Assembly: GCA_910585445.1 (NCBI GenBank)
Contig: CAJUEK010000061.1
Span: forward strand, 1 to 12,057
DNA from: an uncultured Bacteroidales bacterium
GTDB taxonomy: Bacteria; Bacteroidota; Bacteroidia; Bacteroidales; UBA932
Reading direction: 5' to 3'
Length of the DNA: 12,057 bases
The notes beneath the pieces were generated by a model, which made no database searches, was not told where the DNA came from, and worked only from the letters and a program-made list of their open reading frames with translations. Shown here piece after piece: positions 5,802-12,057 of the stretch. Each line of letters opens with the position of its first letter. Positions within the stretch are counted from its first letter, which is position 1. The translations under genes were made by a program, and so were the position numbers.

Positions 5802-6461
5802 ATGCACAATGACCCACATCTTTTGAGCAGCCTTCATGCAAATCTGGTAGAAGCCGGATGCGACGAAGCCGGAAGAGGTCCTTTGGCCGGCCCGGTATTC
5901 GCTGCTGCCGTCATATTGCCTCATGACTTTCATCATCCTCTCCTTAACGACTCCAAGAAAATGACAGAGAAAGCACGTGAAACTCTCCGCCCGATAATAG
6001 AGGCGGAAGCCGTTGCATGGGCAGTAGAGGCGGTAAGTGCGGAGGACATAGACAGAATCAACATATTGAATGCATCCATAGCGGGAATGTGGCGGGCGGT
6101 ATTCTCCCTCAAGACACGTCCCGAGCATCTTCTGGTTGACGGAAACCGGTTCCGGCCATACGGGACAACAGGAGACGGGATTTTTCCTGCGGAAACCGCA
6201 GACAGATATTCGGCACTTACGTTCGACTGCATCGTAAAGGGTGACGGAAAATTCGCGTCAATAGCGGCCGCATCCGTGCTCGCAAAGACATGGAGGGACG
6301 AATATATGCGCAATCTGGCAAAGGAGTTCCCGCAGTACGGATGGGAGCGCAACATGGGATACCCGACCAAAGAGCATGTGGAGGCCATCAAAGAATACGG
6401 ATATACGATACACCACCGCAAGAGTTTCCATCTCAAGCAACTTGAACCTGCCTTGTTTTAA
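5802..6461 (+). CDS. rnhB: Ribonuclease HII
   Basis: A 219-residue RNase HII, which cuts the RNA strand of RNA-DNA hybrids and removes single ribonucleotides misincorporated into DNA. The N-terminal signature GCDEAGRGPLAGPV (19-32) supplies the first two metal-binding acids, Asp21 and Glu22. LLVDGNRF supplies Asp113. V-K-G-D-G-K supplies Asp148, followed by SIAAASVLAK (153-162) and the C-terminal MGYPTKEH (185-192). All four carboxylates are present, so it should be active. The loop between Asp113 and Asp148 seems a little longer than I expect for Bacteroides homologs. The frame extends to an ATG at 5787, but the start at 5802 follows a promoter element immediately upstream and gives a normal N-terminus. 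It lies 18 bp after the XRE gene and 57 bp before the S46 peptidase gene. Confidence 0.93.
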   Translation: MHNDPHLLSSLHANLVEAGCDEAGRGPLAGPVFAAAVILPHDFHHPLLNDSKKMTEKARETLRPIIEAEAVAWAVEAVSAEDIDRINILNASIAGMWRAVFSLKTRPEHLLVDGNRFRPYGTTGDGIFPAETADRYSALTFDCIVKGDGKFASIAAASVLAKTWRDEYMRNLAKEFPQYGWERNMGYPTKEHVEAIKEYGYTIHHRKSFHLKQLEPALF

Positions 6462-6468
6462 GCATGTC

Positions 6469-6476
6469 GGGGGGGG
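6469..6476 (+). repeat. Homopolymer tract of eight Gs
   Basis: Eight consecutive Gs lie in the 57-bp gap between rnhB and the S46 peptidase gene, 42 bases before the peptidase ATG. Tracts of this length are prone to slippage in replication. Located here, length changes would alter promoter spacing or the leader but not a reading frame. Confidence 0.6.
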
Positions 6477-6518
6477 CGACGCATAATTCAAATGATTGCA
6501 AACAAAGTTTTAGATAAT

Positions 6519-8675
6519 ATGAAACGGATTTTATGTTTTTTCACGGCTATGTCGGTATTTGCCGGCAGCGTCATGGCGGATGAAGGCATGTGGATGCTTC
6601 CTCTGCTGCAGAAGATGAATGGCAAGGCAATGCAGGAACTTGGCTGCCAGCTCACTCCAAAGCAAATCTATGACATCAACAACTCGTCCCTCAAGGATGC
6701 CATCGTACAGTTCGGAGGCGGATGTACGGGAGAAATCATATCTGCCGAGGGACTTCTTGTAACCAACCACCATTGCGGATACGGCAGCATACAGAAGCTC
6801 AGTTCTGTGGAGCATGACTATCTGAAAGACGGATACTGGGCAATGAACAGGTCAGAGGAGCTTCCTTGCGAGGGGCTTACCGTAACGTTCCTTGAGTACA
6901 TGCAGGATGTGACTGCCGCAATCGAGAAGGCCAAGGCAAAAGCCGCCAAAGAATATGCGGGCAAAGAGGACGGGGAAAAGCTAATAGGCGAGGCTTTGCA
7001 GCGCGAGTATGACGGCATTATTGAAAAAGCCGAGCAGGACAATCCTCACTGCACTGCGGAAATCGTTCCGTTCTATAATAATAATGTGTATTACCTTATA
7101 GTATATAAGGTTTACACTGACGTGCGCTTTGTAGGTGCTCCGCCTTCATCAATCGGAAAATTCGGAGCAGACACGGACAACTGGATGTGGCCGCGCCATA
7201 CCGGAGACTTTTCGATGTTCCGGGTATATGCGGACAAGGACAACAACCCGGCCGGCTATTCTCCTGAGAATGTGCCCCTTCAGGCCAAAAATCACCTTAA
7301 GATTTCTCTTGCGGGCGTAAAGGAGGGAGACTATACCATGATTATGGGATATCCGGGACGCACTACCCGTTTCCAGACTTCTCCTGAACTGAAATTCCAG
7401 ATAGAGCAGAATGACATCAGAATCGCAGCACGCACAGTGCGCCAGAATGTGATGCTTGAGGACATGCTGGCAGACCCTAAGGTCAAGATTCAGTATGCGA
7501 GCAAGTATTCCGGCTCATCCAACGGCTGGAAGAAATGGCAGGGCATGAAGCTGGCTTTCGACAAGCTTGACATCATAGGACGCGCAGAGAAAGAGGAGGC
7601 GGAGTTCGCCAAATGGGTGAATGCCAACAAGAAGCGCAGCAGCAAATACGGCGATGCCCTGAACAATCTTGCAGCCTGTGTCGAGGAAGGACGCTATCTG
7701 AACAATGCCTTCACTACAGCATATGAATCTGTTTACAAGATTGAGGCATCGGGCTTTGCAACCGCAATGACAAGCATGCTGAAAAGGGCGCTGTCGGAAG
7801 GAAAAGACACTTTGTCGGCCCTGCAGCAGGCATATGAAGCCATTGCTCCGGCATATGCGGACTATTCAGCAGGCACAGACAGGAAGGTGGCCAAGGCCAT
7901 GATGAAGTTCTACAGGGAAAATGCTGCCGGGGAGTATTATCTTAAAGGGCTGCCGGAGGATTTTGCCGAAATGGACATTGACGCCTATGTGGACCGGCTC
8001 TTTGACAACACTGTATTCACTTCCGCTGAAAGTCTTGGAAAGGCTGTCTCTGAAAAGGGAGCGGCAGTACTGGATGACCCTGCATCCGTTCTTGCAAAAT
8101 CCGTAAATAACGAGATGCTCCGGGCATTCATACCGGCACAGCAGATTGAACAGAAGCTTGCGCAGGCAAGGCAGGTCTATACAGAGGCTCTCCTTGAATG
8201 GAAGAAGGGCCAGCCGTCATATCCGGACGCCAATTTCACCATGAGGCTGACTTACGGCACGGTGAAAGGATATTCTCCTAAGGATGCTGTGGTCTATAGG
8301 TATTACACCACTTTGGACGGCGTCATGGAGAAGGAGGACCCGGACAATTGGGAGTTCGTAGTGCCTGAGAAGCTCAAGACTCTTTGGGAGACAAAGGATT
8401 ACGGGCAGTATGCCATGGAGGGCGGCAAGATGCCTGTGGCATTCCTGAGCAACAATGACATCACCGGAGGAAATTCAGGTAGCCCGATTATGAATTCGCG
8501 CGGCGAGCTGATAGGCCTGGCGTTTGACGGAAACTGGGAGTCAATGAGCAGCGACGTGATGTTTGAGCCGGATTTGCAGAGGTGCATCAATGTGGACATA
8601 CGCTATGTGCTGTTCATTGTGGACAAGTTCGGCGGCGCGGGATGGCTGATTGATGAGATGGATATTGTAAAGTAA
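6519..8675 (+). CDS. S46-family dipeptidyl peptidase, DPP7 type
   Basis: A 718-residue serine exopeptidase of family S46, which releases dipeptides from the N-termini of oligopeptides in the periplasm or at the cell surface. A signal peptide is evident: basic MKR, a hydrophobic stretch, and a cleavage site after Ala20 (SVMA-DEGMW). The trypsin-like catalytic residues are His85 in T-N-H-H-C-G-Y-G, Asp230 in the DNWMWPRHTGDF block (220-231; Asp assigned by position) and Ser653 in GGNSGSP. The long helical insertion unique to S46 lies between the two halves (about 290-580). The residue 18 after the catalytic Ser, which is Arg in DPP11 and Gly in DPP7, is Gly671 here. A hydrophobic-preferring DPP7-like specificity is therefore predicted rather than Asp/Glu specificity. 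The start at 6519 is chosen over 6492 because it gives a clean signal peptide. Peptide use as carbon and nitrogen source is the likely role. Confidence 0.93.
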   Translation: MKRILCFFTAMSVFAGSVMADEGMWMLPLLQKMNGKAMQELGCQLTPKQIYDINNSSLKDAIVQFGGGCTGEIISAEGLLVTNHHCGYGSIQKLSSVEHDYLKDGYWAMNRSEELPCEGLTVTFLEYMQDVTAAIEKAKAKAAKEYAGKEDGEKLIGEALQREYDGIIEKAEQDNPHCTAEIVPFYNNNVYYLIVYKVYTDVRFVGAPPSSIGKFGADTDNWMWPRHTGDFSMFRVYADKDNNPAGYSPENVPLQAKNHLKISLAGVKEGDYTMIMGYPGRTTRFQTSPELKFQIEQNDIRIAARTVRQNVMLEDMLADPKVKIQYASKYSGSSNGWKKWQGMKLAFDKLDIIGRAEKEEAEFAKWVNANKKRSSKYGDALNNLAACVEEGRYLNNAFTTAYESVYKIEASGFATAMTSMLKRALSEGKDTLSALQQAYEAIAPAYADYSAGTDRKVAKAMMKFYRENAAGEYYLKGLPEDFAEMDIDAYVDRLFDNTVFTSAESLGKAVSEKGAAVLDDPASVLAKSVNNEMLRAFIPAQQIEQKLAQARQVYTEALLEWKKGQPSYPDANFTMRLTYGTVKGYSPKDAVVYRYYTTLDGVMEKEDPDNWEFVVPEKLKTLWETKDYGQYAMEGGKMPVAFLSNNDITGGNSGSPIMNSRGELIGLAFDGNWESMSSDVMFEPDLQRCINVDIRYVLFIVDKFGGAGWLIDEMDIVK

Positions 8676-8706
8676 GAATCTGAATCTGATTGGGAATATT
8701 CAAGAG

Positions 8707-9771
<1,065 letters not shown>

Positions 9772-9873
9772 CATGCTGTCTGAAAGTTTCATAGCACCGT
9801 CTTTAAGTGCTTGACACAGACCGGGCTACAGCAGTTCCTGTTGAAAAAATCATCTTACAGATTAATACTACAG

Positions 9874-9907
9874 GGGGTTGAATAACTTTTTTATTCAGCC
9901 CCTTTTT
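9874..9907 (+). terminator. Terminator after mrp
   Basis: GGGGTTGAATAA (9874-9885) pairs with TTATTCAGCCCC (9891-9902), 12 bp with one G-U pair and a 5-base loop, and is followed by TTTTT. It ends the XRE-rnhB-peptidase-mrp cluster 102 bp past the mrp stop. The bases from 9772 to the hairpin hold no gene. Read on the minus strand, its arm shares 17 identical bases with the terminator at 11100-11116. Confidence 0.75.
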
Positions 9908-9931
9908 GTTTTTCCGGATGAAATTTATTAT

Positions 9932-9939
9932 TATATTTG
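9932..9939 (+). promoter_or_regulatory. Candidate lipoprotein gene promoter
   Basis: TATATTTG (9932-9939) is a perfect TAnnTTTG element, 25 bp past the mrp terminator. Transcription would begin near 9945 and give a leader of about 120 bases before the ATG at 10067. A weaker TGTATTTG lies at 10012-10019, so two start points are possible. No clear -33 element was found. Confidence 0.5.
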
Positions 9940-9959
9940 TGCTCTGTACAAATATACTG

Positions 9960-10043
9960 ATGCGTCTCGGCAGGCTCAAAGTAAACTTTGCTTCTGCTTT
10001 CGGCTTTTTAGTGTATTTGCCATGTTTAATTATTAACAAATAG
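9960..10043 (+). other. Structured leader with a 27-codon reading frame
   Basis: Just after the candidate promoter, an ATG at 9960 opens a 27-codon frame (MRLGRLKVNFASAFGF...) that stops with TAG at 10043, 23 bp before the lipoprotein ATG. The same stretch folds: GCAG (9970-9973) pairs with CTGC (9994-9997), and CAAAGT (9977-9982) pairs with ACTTTG (9985-9990), one stacked above the other. It could be a leader peptide, a structured RNA leader, or a copy of an intergenic repeat. I have a loose memory of similar CGTCTCGGCAGGCTC sequences before other Bacteroidales genes, which I cannot confirm here. Confidence 0.3.
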
Positions 10044-10066
10044 TTTTATAACCAATTTCAATAATC

Positions 10067-11074
10067 ATGAGAATTACACGTAGTATTCTTCTGACACTTG
10101 CATGTGCAGTATCAGGTGTGATTTTTTCTTCTTGCGAGAAGGAGCCAAGCAAAACACCGGAGGAGACTCCTAATCATGAAACAGTTTCACTCAAATCCAC
10201 TGACAACTCACAGGGCTTCACCCTTACTCACGACAAAGACGGAGTGCACGGCACAGTGGAGTTCAATCTTACAGCAAAGCTTTCCAACCCGGTCAAAGAA
10301 GATGTAACCATAAAATTGTCAGCATCTTGCGAGGGAATCAGCAGCAGCAAAATCACGTTGACTCCAGCAGAAGTCAAAATCAAGGCTGGAGAGACCTCAT
10401 CACCATCCGTAAAGGCAAGCATCAGCGACTGGTCTGAAGTTGCAGGCACTGAGGAGGAAAAAGCTTATTCAGTCATCGTGAAAATCGCTTCCATAACCGG
10501 AGCCGAGAACGTTTCTGCAGACACCAAGTCCACTATCACTGCGACTGTCAACAAAGATGCAAAAGACAATGGTTCCGAGCCGGAGCCGGAGCCAGAACCA
10601 GAACCGGAGCCTGGCGAGATTACAGTCTCATTGGCAACTACTCTCGGGGATGAATATAACAACCGTACAGACGAAAATGTCAATTTTACATTCAAGTTCT
10701 ATACAAAAGACGGCACCTCCGAATTGGAAAATCCTGACGCGAATACCGTAATCGGCAATGGAAATCAGGATGTAGCACGTAATGACGGACTTATTTGCTT
10801 TGAAGTTGATTTCAATGAAACCAAGAATTTGAGCGGATTGTATTTCCAGCATTGGGGTCCGGCATATTGTCCTCAGGCAAGCAGAATCTATTATTCCGAC
10901 AACGGAACGGACTGGAAATATATCGGAACAATAGAAAACGGCACAAGAGAGACATACTATGCGATATTCTCTGAGACTCTCAGCACAAGATATATCAAAT
11001 ATGAAATGACGATGCCTTCTACAAACGGCCGAATCGACATCAAGTATTTTGGACTGGTTTACAGAAATGAGTAA
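10067..11074 (+). CDS. Lipoprotein with C-terminal discoidin-like domain
   Basis: A 335-residue predicted lipoprotein. The N-terminus MRITRS, a hydrophobic stretch and the lipobox F-S-S-C place lipidation at Cys23. The acidic residues after it (EKEPSKTPEE) leave surface export possible. Residues about 40-162 form a beta-rich domain resembling the DUF1735/Calx-beta-like modules common in Bacteroidetes lipoproteins (VTIKLSA..., then LTPAEVKIKAGE, then a YSVIVKI strand). A hinge of six Glu-Pro repeats (171-182) follows. Residues about 187-335 resemble an F5/8 type C (discoidin) carbohydrate-binding domain, with NLSGLYFQHWG, IYYSDNGTDWKYIG and TRYIKYEM near the end. The likely role is glycan or protein binding at the outer surface. 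No SusC/SusD partner or glycosidase adjoins it. The gene is a single unit with its own promoter and terminator. The domain names are by eye. Confidence 0.88.
   Translation: MRITRSILLTLACAVSGVIFSSCEKEPSKTPEETPNHETVSLKSTDNSQGFTLTHDKDGVHGTVEFNLTAKLSNPVKEDVTIKLSASCEGISSSKITLTPAEVKIKAGETSSPSVKASISDWSEVAGTEEEKAYSVIVKIASITGAENVSADTKSTITATVNKDAKDNGSEPEPEPEPEPEPGEITVSLATTLGDEYNNRTDENVNFTFKFYTKDGTSELENPDANTVIGNGNQDVARNDGLICFEVDFNETKNLSGLYFQHWGPAYCPQASRIYYSDNGTDWKYIGTIENGTRETYYAIFSETLSTRYIKYEMTMPSTNGRIDIKYFGLVYRNE
10577..10612 (+). repeat. Hexanucleotide microsatellite coding Glu-Pro
   Basis: Six in-frame units of the form GARCCN encode (Glu-Pro)6 in the hinge of the lipoprotein. The first two units are identical (GAGCCG) and the rest differ by single bases. 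Unit gain or loss would change hinge length without a frameshift. Confidence 0.6.
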
Positions 11075-11101
11075 TAGTTCTTCTGAACGAATATGAAACA
11101 A

Positions 11102-11137
11102 GGGGCTGAATAAAAAGTATTATTCAAGCCCCTTTTT
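11102..11137 (+). terminator. Terminator after the lipoprotein gene
   Basis: GGGGCTGAATA (11102-11112) pairs with TATTCAAGCCCC (11121-11132) with one bulged A, then TTTTT. It lies 27 bp beyond the lipoprotein stop. The bulged A, the stem sequence and the downstream CTTGTTTTCGGTGAGGT are shared with the terminator at 2658-2696. Confidence 0.85.
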
Positions 11138-11220
11138 CTTGTTTTCGGTGAGGTGGGGGCAACTGAGTATTGGGACACATTATGCAGATAAGGGCACAAA
11201 AGATATGTAAAAAATATCCG

Positions 11221-11317
11221 CCATGAAAAAACGGTTTAAGAAAACGTCAATTTTTTTACAGAATGATATCAAAAAGCAATTCGGTTTAAGAATCGGCCGA
11301 ATCTTAAACCGTTTTCT
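11221..11317 (+). repeat. Dispersed palindromic repeat element, copy 2
   Basis: Same architecture as 205-300: 30-bp units at 11232-11261 and 11282-11311, 50 bp start to start, with a near-identical 20-bp spacer. The second unit is a strong palindrome, CGGTTTAAGA pairing with TCTTAAACCG around a CGGCCG centre. Weaker similarity to copy 1 continues to about 11395. It lies between the convergent lipoprotein and DUF456 genes. From the terminator to 11463 no convincing gene is present. An open frame (11223-11429) follows the repeat only because its sequence is conserved. Confidence 0.6.
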
Positions 11318-11463
11318 CTTTTTGCAAGAATCCCATGCGGTCGTACCGGCATTTCACAAAATGTCGCCACCTTTTTTCCTGAGACAGCGACATTTCTTAT
11401 CAAACGTATTTTCCTATTGTACACCCTAATGCTGCAACGCAACAGCATGAGAATTGCGGATTC

Positions 11464-11955
11464 CTATAGATAAACTATTATTTTCCACATGATCAGACAT
11501 GACACCAGAACTTTGAGTCCAGTTCCGGTTATGAATCCTAGGAAAGAGCCTATGGCAGCTTTCAGGGCCTGCACAAAGCCTTGCCTTGTATAATACAGTT
11601 CAGACAGGAAAGCCCCGAGGAAAGAACCTAAGATCATGCCTACCGGGGTAAAGAATATTCCGAGCACAAGACCTGCTATGGCACCGCGTTCCGCATATTT
11701 GCTTCCTCCCGTGATTCTGGTGAAATACATCGGAATGAAATAATCCACGACTGACACCACAACGACAACACCGAGCCATATCAGCAAAGTGGTAAGGGAC
11801 ATGGTATTGCCCATTCTGTCTGTCCCGCTTCCCCACAGATAAAGGATGAGCATGCCCACCCAGCTGACCGGTGTGCCCGGAAGCCCGGGAAGAATGCTTC
11901 CGAGAATACCTATTATTCCTGCCACAACGGCCAAAATTGAAATCGCAATATCCAT
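11464..11955 (-). CDS. DUF456 family membrane protein
   Basis: A 163-residue, strongly hydrophobic, glycine-rich inner membrane protein. The N-terminal signature GIIGILGSILPGLPGTPVSWVG (13-34) and the second-half block GGSKYAERGAIAG...GIFFTPVGMILGSFLGAFLSEL (83-120) are the hallmarks of DUF456. About five membrane helices are expected: near 4-24, 31-42, 52-72, 92-118 and 138-160. The molecular function is unknown for the family. The ATG at 11955 is preferred over the one at 12030, because it gives the usual family N-terminus (MDIAISILAVVAG) and has AAAAAGGATTTTT upstream. A perfect TAnnTTTG element lies at 11998-12005 on the minus strand. The gene is convergent with the lipoprotein gene and appears monocistronic. 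The frame is closed and complete. Confidence 0.87.
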   Translation of the reverse strand: MDIAISILAVVAGIIGILGSILPGLPGTPVSWVGMLILYLWGSGTDRMGNTMSLTTLLIWLGVVVVVSVVDYFIPMYFTRITGGSKYAERGAIAGLVLGIFFTPVGMILGSFLGAFLSELYYTRQGFVQALKAAIGSFLGFITGTGLKVLVSCLIMWKIIVYL

Positions 11956-11997
11956 AAAAATCCTTTTTAAAATAAATTGCAAGCCGAGAGCAGAGGA

Positions 11998-12005
11998 CAA
12001 ATTTA
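11998..12005 (-). promoter_or_regulatory. Candidate DUF456 gene promoter
   Basis: TAAATTTG on the minus strand is a perfect TAnnTTTG, 42 bases before the ATG. No clear -33 TTTG is seen upstream. Its position downstream of the alternative ATG at 12030 supports the shorter start. The remaining bases to the window end show no gene. Confidence 0.45.
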
Positions 12006-12057
12006 TTTGTACTATGCCGAGGCGCAGCATTTATTGTAGATTGAAAAGCTAAAATAA

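Noticed and set aside
5933..6436. A 167-codon minus-strand frame opposite rnhB
   Set aside because: It is antisense to a complete RNase HII with all catalytic residues, and the translation is not protein-like.
6492..6518. An upstream ATG extending the peptidase by nine residues
   Set aside because: It would place MIANKVLDN before a normal signal peptide. The start at 6519 gives a standard basic N-terminus.
11223..11429. A 68-codon frame beginning MKKRFKK
   Set aside because: It lies on repeat copy 2 between convergent genes. The peptide match to the left-end frame covers only the repeat core.

Overview
The window looks like chromosomal DNA from a gut-type member of the Bacteroidales (phylum Bacteroidota). 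The evidence is an S46-family dipeptidyl peptidase, an EF-G2-type elongation factor paralog, a Cys-anchored lipoprotein with a C-terminal discoidin-like domain, A-rich sequence instead of Shine-Dalgarno sites before start codons, and several matches to the Bacteroidetes -7 promoter element TAnnTTTG. I cannot fix the genus. No transposase, integrase, rRNA, tRNA or CRISPR array was seen.

Layout. Bases 1-480 hold no convincing gene. They contain a perfect stem-loop, AGGACGGG tandem repeats, a structured repeat element and a strong hairpin terminator. A 65-residue two-helix membrane protein (minus strand) is transcribed towards that terminator. Divergent from it are rmuC and, 18 bp later, ybaK, which end at a second hairpin terminator. 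Convergent to these, on the minus strand, is a 717-residue EF-G2-like factor whose GTPase signature motifs are altered. Upstream of it is a possible 72-residue protein, and each of the two has its own candidate promoter. A short AT-rich divergent region then separates these from a plus-strand cluster: a small XRE regulator with a coiled-coil tail, RNase HII (rnhB), a secreted S46 dipeptidyl peptidase of the DPP7 type, and the Mrp/ApbC iron-sulfur ATPase. This cluster has gaps of 18, 57 and 31 bp and closes at a third hairpin terminator.

Next is a single-gene unit: a promoter, a structured leader, and a lipoprotein with a Glu-Pro hinge and a C-terminal discoidin-like domain, ended by a fourth terminator. 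A second copy of the repeat element seen near the left end follows. The last gene is a DUF456 membrane protein on the minus strand.

Most genes are housekeeping: DNA maintenance (RmuC, RNase HII), translation quality and elongation (YbaK, EF-G2), Fe-S delivery (Mrp) and peptide nutrition (DPP7). Nothing forms an obvious new multi-gene system. The least ordinary signals are the EF-G2 with an Ala at the catalytic His position, the paired 30-bp palindromic repeats with 50-bp spacing found in two copies 11 kb apart, a recurring terminator family with a shared downstream tail, an eight-G tract before the peptidase gene, and the structured leader of the lipoprotein gene. All alignments and counts were done by eye; no database search was run.
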